From assembly GCF_012910785.2 (NCBI RefSeq), contig NZ_WTVH02000010.1, positions 1,240,001-1,304,000 of the forward strand: a stretch of DNA of 64,000 nt. The letters run 5' to 3'. The DNA comes from Aromatoleum buckelii (lineage in GTDB: Bacteria > Pseudomonadota > Gammaproteobacteria > Burkholderiales > Rhodocyclaceae). Of this stretch, positions 36,728 through 45,607 are shown in pieces. A program made the position numbers and the translations under genes. The first letter of the stretch is position 1, and every line of letters starts with the position of its first letter. Under the pieces are notes generated by a model that worked only from the letters and a program-made list of their open reading frames with translations, searched no databases and was not told the DNA's origin.

Positions 36728-37833
36728 TGAGTTTTCCGGAAAGTTTTTTCGCCATCGCAGCAACCTCCTGCCTCGTTGCCCTTGTCATCGTCCTCACCAA
36801 GAATCTGCACGGTCGCTTCACGCTGGATTCGGACCATGGAATCCAGAAGTTCCACGTCGCGCCGACACCGCGCGTCGGAGGCCTCGCGGTGGTGGCGGCG
36901 CTCGTCGTTGGCGCTTTCACGGCAGGCGCGGACGAGCAGGCGATCCTCTTTCCCCTCCTGCTGGCTGCGGTGCCGGCGTTCGCTTTCGGCATTGCCGAAG
37001 ACCTCACCAAGAAAGTCAGCGTCACCCGGCGGCTGGTCGCGACGCTGTGCAGCGGCGTGCTGGCGTGGCAGCTCACCGGCATCGCGCTCGATCGCCTCGA
37101 CCTCGCGCCGGCCGATTTCATCCTGCAGTGGCTGCCGGCGGCGGTGATCCTCACCGCGTTCGCGGCGGGCGGAATCGCGAATGCGGTCAACATGATCGAC
37201 GGCTTCAACGGTCTCGCCGGCGGGGCGCTCGTCATCATGTTCGGCGCGCTCGGCCTCGTGGCGTTCCAGGTCGGCGACGTCGTCCTCGCGTCGGTATGCT
37301 GGACTTTCGCCGCTGCGTTCGCCGGCTTCCTCGCGATCAACTTTCCCGCCGGCAAGATCTTCCTCGGCGATGGGGGCGCCTATCTCGGCGGCTTCGCGCT
37401 CGCCTGGCTCGCGATCCTGCTGCCCGAGCGCAACACCGAAGTCTCGCCGTGGGTCAGCCTGCTGATCTGCGCGTACCCGGTGATGGAACTGGTCTTCAGC
37501 ATCGCGCGCCGGCGCCATCGCGAGCACCACCCGGGCGCGGCCGACCGCCTGCATCTGCACAGCCTCGTGCATGCGCGCGTCGTGCGCCATTTTGTCCCTG
37601 CAGACCGCCCCACCTTGCGCAACGCAGGCGTCTCGCCGCTGCTGTGGCTGTTTGCGCTCGTCCCAGCGAGCTTCGCGCAGTTCGGCTGGCACAGCCGCAG
37701 CCAGTGCTTGGCCGCGGTCCTGCTGACGTTCGCGGCCTACCTGCTGTGCTACCTGCGACTGGTGCGTTTCCGCTGGCCGTGGTCTCCCGCCTCCGCCGCG
37801 CTGGACAGCGCCGAAGCGCTCGACCGCGCCTGA
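36727..37833 (+). CDS. WecA/TagO-type undecaprenyl-phosphate GlcNAc-1-phosphate transferase
   Basis: A 368-residue polytopic membrane enzyme of the MraY/WecA family with about ten or eleven hydrophobic segments. Diagnostic motifs are KFHVAPTPRVGGLAV, the catalytic aspartate region ANAVNMIDGFNGLAGG, FLGDGGAYLGGF, and the histidine-rich cytoplasmic loop DRLHLHSLVHARV. It attaches a HexNAc-1-phosphate to undecaprenyl phosphate and could start repeat-unit synthesis. The start is ATG 36727 at the end of leader copy A. A second initiating enzyme of another family lies at 56842. Confidence 0.92.
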   Translation: MSFPESFFAIAATSCLVALVIVLTKNLHGRFTLDSDHGIQKFHVAPTPRVGGLAVVAALVVGAFTAGADEQAILFPLLLAAVPAFAFGIAEDLTKKVSVTRRLVATLCSGVLAWQLTGIALDRLDLAPADFILQWLPAAVILTAFAAGGIANAVNMIDGFNGLAGGALVIMFGALGLVAFQVGDVVLASVCWTFAAAFAGFLAINFPAGKIFLGDGGAYLGGFALAWLAILLPERNTEVSPWVSLLICAYPVMELVFSIARRRHREHHPGAADRLHLHSLVHARVVRHFVPADRPTLRNAGVSPLLWLFALVPASFAQFGWHSRSQCLAAVLLTFAAYLLCYLRLVRFRWPWSPASAALDSAEALDRA

Positions 37834-37870
37834 CCGTTTTGCACCCGTTCCGGTGATAATCGCGCCCCGG

Positions 37871-37941
37871 CTTCCAGTCGCGGCAGCGACGCAACCGCGG
37901 CACCGCCCAAAGACATGCACACCCTGTCGGACATCAACGTC
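37871..37941 (+). repeat. Short leader repeat with tviB-like 5' codons, copy 1
   Basis: About 70 bases nearly identical to 39352-39421. Both read TTCCAGTCGCG.CAGCGAC, then CACCCAAAGACATGCACACC and the start of a tviB-like ORF. The two copies lie downstream of the wecA-type gene and directly after leader copy B. Confidence 0.8.
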
Positions 37942-37992
37942 CCCGGCAGTCTCCGCGCCGTGACCGACAACGCGCAGAAAATCGGGGCCTGA
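37915..37992 (+). other. Short ORF repeating the TviB N-terminus (25 residues)
   Basis: ATG at 37915 opens MHTLSDINV followed by PGSLRAVTDNAQKIGA and a stop. The first eight residues equal those of TviB at 40989. It may be a remnant of a dehydrogenase gene or a leader peptide. No longer protein continues. Confidence 0.5.
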
Positions 37993-38212
37993 CCTGAACC
38001 CAAAGACGTTAGCGGCATGAAATTTTTCGACAGACGAGCCAGCAAACACTAACTTTTCGACATCTGCGCCACTTTTTCGACCGCCATCCCGCATTCCGCC
38101 CAATTTCTGCCCACCTGCCTTTCTTCGACACACACGCACTCGCACTCGACGCCTCGCGGCGCTGGGTGGGGTACGCCGCCTTGTTGCGCGGGCTGGGGCT
38201 GGAGGTGCCGAT
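37993..38212. other. Gene-free stretch with repeated TTTTTCGA motifs, possible insertion-sequence end
   Basis: The motif TTTTTCGA occurs at 38023 and 38073, with CTTTTCGA at 38053; a related TTCTTCGACA lies near 38122. Multiple direct repeats near one end are a feature of some insertion sequences such as the IS21 family. No transposase or inverted partner is present. No gene is recognised here. Confidence 0.3.
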
Positions 38213-38359
38213 GGGGCCAGGCTGCGCGGTGGCGAGTTCCCCAAGCGCGCCCTTCGTGCAGTCCTTGACTGGCTGGACGAACATAAGGCCGAACTCGCAT
38301 AAGACTGGGAGCTTGCGCAGCTGCGTAAGCCGCTCAAACCGATTTCGCCTTTGGAGTAA
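38213..38359 (+). pseudogene. DUF4160-family remnant with internal stop
   Basis: In frame from 38213 one reads GARLRGGEFPKRALRAVLDW, then LDEHKAELA, a TAA stop at 38300, and DWELAQLRKPLKPISPLE with a final stop at 38357. This is the C-terminal half of a DUF4160 protein, which normally precedes DUF2442. The N-terminal half is missing and an in-frame stop interrupts the rest, so it is dead. The DUF2442 partner directly downstream is intact. Confidence 0.75.
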
Positions 38360-38363
38360 GACC

Positions 38364-38621
38364 ATGTTCCTACATACCACACGCGTTGAAGTGCGCCCCG
38401 GCTATCGGCTCTACCTACAGTTCAACAACGGCGCCGCCGGGGAAGTCGCCCTGTTCGATGAACTTTGGGGGGAAATGTTCGAGCCGCTCAAGGACGAAAC
38501 GCTCTTCAGGACCGCCCATCAGGATGAAACGCTCGGCACCGTGGTCTGGGCCAACGGCGCCGACTTCGCGCCCGAGTTTCTGCTCGCGCTGCTACAGACT
38601 CAGACCAGCCAAGTGGCATGA
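38364..38621 (+). CDS. DUF2442 domain protein
   Basis: An 85-residue protein (MFLHTTRVEVRPGYRLYLQFNNG, then GEVALFDELWGEMFEPLKDE, then WANGADFAPEFLL) matching DUF2442. These small proteins are usually paired with DUF4160 in putative toxin-antitoxin modules. Here the partner is the broken remnant just upstream, whose stop overlaps the GGAG ribosome-binding site of this gene. It is probably an orphan member of a decayed module. Confidence 0.85.
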   Translation: MFLHTTRVEVRPGYRLYLQFNNGAAGEVALFDELWGEMFEPLKDETLFRTAHQDETLGTVVWANGADFAPEFLLALLQTQTSQVA

Positions 38622-38678
38622 CTGCCTCCATCCCGCTGATTAGGATCAGACCCTAAGGGAGTAACTGAGGAGATCACC

Positions 38679-38924
38679 ATGCGCACTACGATCGACATCG
38701 AAAGCGACGTCCTTGCCGCCGCCAAGGAAATCGCACGCCAGCAACACACCAGTGTCGGCAAAGTCATCTCCCAGCTCGTTCGCCAAAGCCTGATCGGTGC
38801 CGCTGCCCCGCAAACCGTTGTCCGCCAGACACCCGCAGTCCCCGGCTTCGAGCCCTTTCCGGCACGTGACGTCATCGTGACCAACGAGCTCATCGACCGT
38901 CTGCGCGACGCCCAAGGAATCTGA
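38679..38924 (+). CDS. VapB-like ribbon-helix-helix antitoxin
   Basis: An 81-residue protein beginning MRTTIDIESDVLAAAKEIARQQHTSVGKVISQLVRQSL, the DNA-binding part of VapB-type antitoxins paired with PIN toxins. The C-terminal half (PGFEPFPARDVIVTNELIDRLRD) would bind the toxin. A strong GAGGAG site precedes the start. The PIN toxin gene that follows is truncated, so the antitoxin now stands alone. Confidence 0.87.
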   Translation: MRTTIDIESDVLAAAKEIARQQHTSVGKVISQLVRQSLIGAAAPQTVVRQTPAVPGFEPFPARDVIVTNELIDRLRDAQGI

Positions 38925-39040
38925 CGCGTGCGCTGCTGGACGTGAATGTCCTCATCGCCCTGCTCGACGGCAGCCACGTGCACCATGCACGCGCAAGCCC
39001 GTGGCTCGCACGTGAAATCGAGCACGACTGGGCATCGTGC
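38925..39040 (+). pseudogene. VapC (PIN-domain toxin) 5' fragment
   Basis: Directly after the vapB stop the sequence reads ALLDVNVLIALLDGSHVHH, then ARASPWLAREIEHDWASC. This is the first ~38 residues of a PIN-domain toxin, with the metal-binding Asp in LLDVNVLI. Homology breaks off at 39040, well before the other catalytic acids. The following ~65 bases are unrecognised and run into leader copy B. The module was cut by a rearrangement. Confidence 0.8.
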
Positions 39041-39105
39041 CTGCCCTCGCGGCCAGGCGGGCGGGAAACTCGTGGGGATAGCCCAGATTCAGACCTCGAT
39101 GTCAT

Positions 39106-39351
39106 ACCGCTATTACGGTACATAACCCTGCTCATGACACTACCTTAGATGCCTTACCGATAAGTACCCGCACTCTGCCGTGAATTATTTGCTTGCAAGG
39201 CATGTTTATGTTGATAACATCGCGCCCCATGCTTCGAATAAGCCGCAGGGCCGCGCCCTCCGGGGACATCTCCGCCGATCCGAAACTTGTCGGCGCGGCG
39301 AGGGAGGGGAGCAGACAGCAAGCAAACAAGCCAAAAACGAGAAACGTCTGA
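39106..39351 (+). repeat. Duplicated promoter/leader sequence, copy B
   Basis: The second copy of the ~240-base leader at 36485-36727, with clear but imperfect identity across its length. It ends in the same AAAACGAGAAACGTCTGAT but then joins the short tviB-like repeat instead of the wecA-type gene. It precedes the beta-CASP nuclease gene. Confidence 0.88.
39189..39217 (+). promoter_or_regulatory. Sigma-70-type promoter in leader copy B
   Basis: TTGCTT, a 17-base spacer and TGATAA, identical in arrangement to leader copy A. It could drive the nuclease gene and tviB. Confidence 0.58.
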
Positions 39352-39421
39352 TTCCAGTCGCGTCAGCGACACGACCCCTGCGCCACCCAAAGACATGCAC
39401 ACCCTGTCGGACATCAACGTC
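39352..39421 (+). repeat. Short leader repeat with tviB-like 5' codons, copy 2
   Basis: Near-identical to 37871-37941. It follows leader copy B without a gap and contains the start of the 38-residue ORF at 39395. Confidence 0.8.
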
Positions 39422-39511
39422 GGCGTCATCGCCGCTAACCGCTTCCGCGGCAATCTCGCCGACGTGACCAACAAGGTGCGCTGCTGCGATCGGTGCGGCC
39501 CGGACTGCTGA
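39395..39511 (+). other. Short cysteine-rich ORF repeating the TviB N-terminus (38 residues)
   Basis: ATG at 39395 gives [17 protein letters not shown] and ends KVRCCDRCGPDC, stopping five bases before the nuclease start codon. The nuclease has no clear ribosome-binding site, so coupling to this ORF is possible. Whether it is a leader peptide or recombination debris cannot be told from sequence. Confidence 0.45.
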
Positions 39512-39516
39512 CTTCC

Positions 39517-40920
39517 ATGCTCGCCCTCACTCACCACGGCGCCGTCACCGGCGTCACCGGCTCCTGCCACGAACTCACCCTGCACGGCCCCGGGGGAGCA
39601 AAAGGGGGGATGCTGGTCGATTGCGGCATTTTCCAGGGCAGCGAAGCCGCGGGGCGCAGCAACGCCGATGAACTGGCCGTCGACTTCCCGCTTGCGCACG
39701 TTCGCGCGCTGGTCGTCACGCACGTCCATATCGACCACGTCGGGCGCATCCCGCATCTCCTCGCGGCCGGCTTCGACGGGCCGATCCTGTGCTCGCCGCC
39801 TTCGGCGTTGATGCTGCCCGAGATCCTCGAAGACGCGCTCAAGATCGGCTTCACCCGCGACGCCCGCCTCATCGAGCGCGTGCTCGACCGCATCCGCGCC
39901 CGCATCGTGCCGGTGCCTTTCGACCAGTGGCATACCGTGTTCAACGACGGCGCCGGCCGGCTCGCGATCCGCCTGCAGCGCGCCGGCCACATCCTCGGCT
40001 CGGCCTACGTCGAGTGCGACGCCACCACCGTTGCCGAACGCGAACGCATCGTCTTTTCCGGTGACCTCGGCGCGCCCGACTCGCCCTTGCTGCCCGAACC
40101 GCGCCCGCCCGAGCGCGCCGACCGCCTCGTCATCGAAGCCACTTACGGCGACCGCGACCACGAAGACCGCGCCACCCGCCGCCACCGCCTGCAGGCCGTG
40201 CTCGAACACGCGCTGGCCGACGGCGGCACCGTGCTGATCCCGGCTTTCGCGATCGGCCGCACGCAGGAACTGCTCTACGAAATCGAAGACATCATCTTCG
40301 AAGCCGGCGACGACCCGCGCTGGAAGCAGCTCGACATCGTCGTCGATTCGCCGCTCGCGGCCGAATTCACCCGTCTCTACCGTAACCTCAAGCCGTACTG
40401 GGACGAAGAGGCCATCGAACGCGTCCGCCAGGGCCGCCACCCGCTGTCCTTCGACCAGCTGCTCGTCCTCGACCGCCACGAAGACCACCTGAAAGCGGTC
40501 GACTACCTCACCCGCACCGGCCGCCCCGCCGTCGTCATCGCCGGCTCGGGCATGTGCGCCGGGGGCAGGGTGGTGAACTACCTCAAGGCGATGCTCGGCG
40601 ACGCGCGCAACGACGTGCTCTTCGTCGGCTACCAGGCCGCCGGCACGCCGGGCCGCGACATCCTCACCTTTGGTCCGCGCGGCGGCTGGGTCATGCTCGA
40701 CGGCGAGCGCCACCCGATCCGCGCGCAGATCCACCAAGTGGGCGGCTATTCCGCGCATGCGGGGCAGTCTGATCTGTTGAGGTTCGTCACCGGGATTCCG
40801 CAGTTGCCCGCGGAGATCCGCATCGTGCATGGCGACGACGAAGCGAAGGCGGCGCTCAAGCGCAAGCTGGAAGAAGGGGGCGTGGCGAATGTGCGGGTGC
40901 CTGGCAGTCAAGAAACCTGA
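39517..40920 (+). CDS. Metallo-beta-lactamase/beta-CASP nuclease (RNA-processing exonuclease family, YSH1-like)
   Basis: A 467-residue protein. The zinc-binding motif [14 protein letters not shown] is near residue 72. [10 protein letters not shown] and [13 protein letters not shown] (motif 4 Asp) follow, then [10 protein letters not shown]. The beta-CASP insert has [18 protein letters not shown]-terminal motifs are [19 protein letters not shown] and [16 protein letters not shown]. Proteins of this group resemble eukaryotic CPSF-73 and bacterial RNase J relatives and act on RNA. It is unusual inside an exopolysaccharide locus; a role in message processing there is only inference. ATG 39517 is preferred over an in-frame GTG at 39493. 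Confidence 0.88.
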   Translation: MLALTHHGAVTGVTGSCHELTLHGPGGAKGGMLVDCGIFQGSEAAGRSNADELAVDFPLAHVRALVVTHVHIDHVGRIPHLLAAGFDGPILCSPPSALMLPEILEDALKIGFTRDARLIERVLDRIRARIVPVPFDQWHTVFNDGAGRLAIRLQRAGHILGSAYVECDATTVAERERIVFSGDLGAPDSPLLPEPRPPERADRLVIEATYGDRDHEDRATRRHRLQAVLEHALADGGTVLIPAFAIGRTQELLYEIEDIIFEAGDDPRWKQLDIVVDSPLAAEFTRLYRNLKPYWDEEAIERVRQGRHPLSFDQLLVLDRHEDHLKAVDYLTRTGRPAVVIAGSGMCAGGRVVNYLKAMLGDARNDVLFVGYQAAGTPGRDILTFGPRGGWVMLDGERHPIRAQIHQVGGYSAHAGQSDLLRFVTGIPQLPAEIRIVHGDDEAKAALKRKLEEGGVANVRVPGSQET

Positions 40921-40988
40921 AACCGCCCAGTACGCTGCCCACGACAAAACTTGCCCTTTCCCAATACGTAAAAACACAGCCCTTTCGC

Positions 40989-42266
<1,278 letters not shown>

Positions 42267-42348
42267 CGCCCGGACCGCCTGGGAAACCCCGCAATCCACC
42301 GAACTACGTCGCCCGGCTTGATTGTCCTCGAACGATTACATAAGTAAA

Positions 42349-42648
42349 ATGCCCAGCGTAAAACACACGCCTGAATTCGAAAGCTGGCTCAACAGCTTAC
42401 GGGACCGCCCCACGCGCTTCCGGCTGCTGCGCCGGCTCGAAAAGGCGCAACGCGGACTGTTGGGCGACGTTGCTCCAGTTGGCGAAGGTGTTTTCGAGAT
42501 GCGCGAGTTTTTTGGTCCCGGCTGGCGCATGTATTACATCCAGCGCGGCGAGGTGCTGATCGTGATGCTGGGCGGCGGTGACAAGAGCAGCCAGGCAGCG
42601 GACATCGCCTCCGCCAAGGCCTTGGCGGCGACGTTAAAGGACGGATAA
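42349..42648 (+). CDS. HigB-like toxin (RelE superfamily, COG3657 type)
   Basis: A 99-residue killer protein (HTPEFESWLNSLRDRPTRFRLLRRLEKAQRG, then VFEMREFFGPGWRMYYIQRGEVLIVMLGGGDKSSQ). Motifs fit the phage-Gp49-like HigB/RelE toxins, which cleave mRNA. It precedes its antitoxin by three bases, the toxin-first order of HigBA systems. The pair is wedged between tviB and tviC, genes normally adjacent and working together. The ATG at 42349 is chosen because earlier in-frame codons lack family character. Confidence 0.9.
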   Translation: MPSVKHTPEFESWLNSLRDRPTRFRLLRRLEKAQRGLLGDVAPVGEGVFEMREFFGPGWRMYYIQRGEVLIVMLGGGDKSSQAADIASAKALAATLKDG

Positions 42649-42651
42649 GCC

Positions 42652-42954
42652 ATGAGCAAACCAGTGAAAATCAGCGACCTGCCCGAGTTCGACATGGCAG
42701 AGCACCTGAAGACCGATGCCGATGTTGCGGAATACCTGCGCCAGGTACTCGAAGACGGCGAGCCGGGCGAATTTGCGGCTGCGCTCGGTCACATCGCCAA
42801 AGCGCGCGGCATGACCGAAATCGCCAAGGCTACCGGCATCAAGCGCGAAGCGCTTTACAAGGCGCTTCGGCCGAATGCCCACCCGCGCCTCGAAACCGTC
42901 CAGCGCGTGTGCAAAGCGCTGGGGGTCAAGCTCACGGCGACGGTCGACAACTAA
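42652..42954 (+). CDS. HigA-like antitoxin (COG3636 type)
   Basis: A 100-residue antitoxin beginning MSKPVKISDLPEFDMAEHLKTDADVAEYLRQVLEDGEPGEF. A Cro-like helix-turn-helix follows (MTEIAKATGIKREALYKALRPNAHPRLETVQRVCKALG). It is partner and repressor of the preceding toxin gene and completes an apparently intact module. Confidence 0.92.
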   Translation: MSKPVKISDLPEFDMAEHLKTDADVAEYLRQVLEDGEPGEFAAALGHIAKARGMTEIAKATGIKREALYKALRPNAHPRLETVQRVCKALGVKLTATVDN

Positions 42955-43067
42955 GGCGCAGCATCCACACAAGCGTCCATTGCACGAGTGCCCGCGTTTC
43001 GCAGGCCGACACAGCATCCATACCCTCGACCCCTTGCCGGTGAAGCGCCGGCACTCCCACCAGCCCA

Positions 43068-44150
43068 ATGATCGCCTACCAAGCCCTGCAATCCATCCTC
43101 CGCGACGCCCCCAAAACCTGGCTCGTCACCGGCGTCGCCGGTTTCATCGGGTCGAACCTGCTCGAAACCCTGCTCCGGCTCGACCAGCACGTCGTCGGGT
43201 TGGACAACTTCGCCACTGGTTACGCGCGCAACCTCGACGAAGTGCAAACGCTGGTCACCCCGGAGCAATGGGCGCGCTTCATGTTCATCGAAGGCGACAT
43301 CCGTAAGCTCGACGACTGCCACCGCGCCTGCGAGGGCGTCGACTACGTCCTCCACCAGGCTGCGCTCGGCTCGGTGCCGCGCAGCCTGGATGACCCGATC
43401 ACCAGCAACGCCACCAACATTGACGGCTTCCTCAACATGCTGGTCGCCGCGCGCGATGCCAACGTCAGCAGCTTCGTCTACGCCGCCAGCAGCTCCACCT
43501 ACGGCGACCACCCCGGCCTGCCCAAGGTGGAAGACATCATCGGCAAGCCGCTGTCGCCGTACGCCGTCACCAAATACGTCAACGAACTCTACGCCGACGT
43601 TTTCGCGCGCAGCTACGGTTTCACCACCATCGGCCTGCGCTACTTCAACGTTTTCGGTAAGCGTCAGGACCCCAACGGCGCCTACGCCGCGGTGATCCCC
43701 AAATGGACTGCGGCGATGATCCAGGGCGACGACGTCTTCATCAATGGCGACGGCGAAACCAGCCGTGATTTCTGCTTTGTCGACAACGCCGTGCAGGTCA
43801 ACCTGCTGGCAGCCACCACGGCTGACGAGGCCGCGCGCAACCAGGTCTACAACGTCGCCGCCGGCGGGCGCACCAGCCTGAACCAGCTATTCGAAGCGCT
43901 GCGCCACGCGCTGGCCGACAACGGCGTGCGCTACGACAAAAGGCCGATATACCGCGAGTTCCGCGCCGGCGACGTGCGCCACTCACAGGCCGATGTTGGC
44001 AAGGCGGAACGTCTGCTCCGCTACGTCCCCAGCCACGAGATCCAGGCCGGCATCCAGGCGGCGATGCCGTGGTACAGCCGCTTCTGCACCATGGGTGCCA
44101 GGGAGATCCGTGCGATGGGGAAGCCGGACCACGTGCGCTACGACCTCTAG
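43068..44150 (+). CDS. tviC: UDP-GlcNAc/GlcNAcA 4-epimerase, TviC/WbpP type, with foreign C-terminal tail
   Basis: A 360-residue extended SDR enzyme. The NAD motif is [15 protein letters not shown], the catalytic Ser-Ser with Tyr and Lys are in AASSSTYGD and [12 protein letters not shown], and substrate motifs include [22 protein letters not shown]. TviC converts UDP-GlcNAcA to UDP-GalNAcA after TviB. The enzyme proper should end near AAMPWYSRF. The last ~20 residues ([19 protein letters not shown]) instead match the C-terminus of TviB, so the gene is fused to a dehydrogenase remnant. The ATG at 43068 begins MIAYQALQ, as expected. Confidence 0.93.
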   Translation: MIAYQALQSILRDAPKTWLVTGVAGFIGSNLLETLLRLDQHVVGLDNFATGYARNLDEVQTLVTPEQWARFMFIEGDIRKLDDCHRACEGVDYVLHQAALGSVPRSLDDPITSNATNIDGFLNMLVAARDANVSSFVYAASSSTYGDHPGLPKVEDIIGKPLSPYAVTKYVNELYADVFARSYGFTTIGLRYFNVFGKRQDPNGAYAAVIPKWTAAMIQGDDVFINGDGETSRDFCFVDNAVQVNLLAATTADEAARNQVYNVAAGGRTSLNQLFEALRHALADNGVRYDKRPIYREFRAGDVRHSQADVGKAERLLRYVPSHEIQAGIQAAMPWYSRFCTMGAREIRAMGKPDHVRYDL

Positions 44151-44188
44151 TACGTCCTTCCCGCAAAGACTCCGATTTGCGGCTGTAG
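44091..44188 (+). pseudogene. 3' remnant of a tviB-type dehydrogenase, overlapping the tviC end
   Basis: [19 protein letters not shown] aligns with [24 protein letters not shown] at the TviB end. The Lys codon AAG has become the TAG stop that ends tviC. Homology continues past it as YVLP and, after a one-base shift, as KDSDLRL with a stop at 44186, matching the TviB ending ADLRL. It is the tail of a second, lost dehydrogenase gene. Confidence 0.82.
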
Positions 44189-44332
44189 AAAGTTGATTGT
44201 GGGTTGGCACAGCGTGGGCCTTGGCTCCTGCAACGAATATGTTCTCGATTGACATTATTTATTGAAAAGTTAGTAGCTCGAGAATTCAATCAAGTTTCTG
44301 ACGATCACGGAAATTGCAACAGGCGAGATCAC

Positions 44333-45607
44333 ATGAAGCTTAAAGGGAATCTAATTAATGGTTTGTCTTTAATAACGATACAGGGAGCAAATGCGCTATT
44401 TCCATTATTAGTATTTCCTTTTCTGCTCAGCGTGCTTGGCGAGGGTGCCTTTGCCGAACTTGTCGTCGCAGAGAGCCTTGCGCTCTATGTACTAACAGTG
44501 TCTCTCTATAGTTTTGATACTAGCGGTGTGCAGTACATAATCGAGGCTAGAAAAGGTGGAAAACTGGCTAAAGAAGCCGATTTTTTCATGAATATTCTTG
44601 CGGCACGTATAGTTCTATTTCTCGTTTCATCGCTACTGCTGGCTACATTATTCGGAATATTCTCTGATAGCAGCCTCAATGTTTTGCTGGCTTGGCTAGG
44701 CTTTGCACTCGGAACAGTTTTACAGTCGAACTACTATTTTCAGGCGATTGAAAATAATTATGAACTTGCGTTTTTTATTCTGCTTTCCCGCTTTTGTGGC
44801 GTACTGGCAGCATATCTGTTTATCAATAGTCCAGACGATCTTTTGCGAGCATCTGCAATCCTTTCGGGGAGCTTTCTTGTTTCCGGCCTTGCTGTCCTCG
44901 TTGTTGCCATCAACCGCTTCGGACTAGATTCATGGCGGTTAGTCAGCACAAAAAAAATAGTGTCTTTGCTTCGCAATGGCCGTCATCTTTTTTTGGGAAA
45001 CATTTCAGTCTTGCTGTTTCGAAACACAAATATTCTTATCTTGGCGGGAGTATCGAGCAGCACTTCAGTTTCTACGTATGCCCTCGCTGAGAAAATAATT
45101 AAGAGCATTCAAGCGCTCGCGCGACCTTTAAATCAGCTCTTCATGCCTAAGGCTGTTAAGGGCTGGTCAGCGCAACCTGTCGACAAAAGAACAAGCATTA
45201 CAGCGTTAGCGCTGATCTGGAAGAACACGCGCACTCAGGTTTACCTGCTGCTTGCGGTATTGCCGGCTATCGTGCTTTCGATCTATGTCGGACATGCTTT
45301 GGGCTTTTTACCTGGCTTTAGTGATGACGTAATTGCGCTTGTAACATTAATGGCTCCATCGGTAATCTTTGGTGCTGCCAATGCCATGTTCGGTGTCGTC
45401 GGACTGAGCCTCATTGGCGCGCAGTCCTACTTTTCGGCCGTTGTATTCATTGTGGGCGTAGCAACTTTTTTGTACTCATTAATCGCATCGTACGCTTTTT
45501 CAGCATATGGTGCTGCAACCGCTTACATTTTCGCAGAAGTGTTATTATTAATCTTGTTTATCTGGAAATACCACCGGAATACTACACGTGGACATTTTTC
45601 TTCTTAA
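44333..45607 (+). CDS. wzx: Wzx-type polysaccharide flippase (MOP superfamily)
   Basis: A 424-residue protein with about twelve hydrophobic segments (from LINGLSLITIQGANALFPLLVFPFLL to AATAYIFAEVLLLILFIW). The pattern fits RfbX/Wzx flippases, including the N-terminal FPFLLSVLGEGAFAELVVAE typical of that family. It would move lipid-linked repeat units across the inner membrane. Base composition drops sharply here: the gene and the next two are AT-rich against the GC-rich flanks, a sign of horizontal transfer. The 180-base gap before it holds the tviB remnant and no further gene. Confidence 0.88.
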   Translation: MKLKGNLINGLSLITIQGANALFPLLVFPFLLSVLGEGAFAELVVAESLALYVLTVSLYSFDTSGVQYIIEARKGGKLAKEADFFMNILAARIVLFLVSSLLLATLFGIFSDSSLNVLLAWLGFALGTVLQSNYYFQAIENNYELAFFILLSRFCGVLAAYLFINSPDDLLRASAILSGSFLVSGLAVLVVAINRFGLDSWRLVSTKKIVSLLRNGRHLFLGNISVLLFRNTNILILAGVSSSTSVSTYALAEKIIKSIQALARPLNQLFMPKAVKGWSAQPVDKRTSITALALIWKNTRTQVYLLLAVLPAIVLSIYVGHALGFLPGFSDDVIALVTLMAPSVIFGAANAMFGVVGLSLIGAQSYFSAVVFIVGVATFLYSLIASYAFSAYGAATAYIFAEVLLLILFIWKYHRNTTRGHFSS

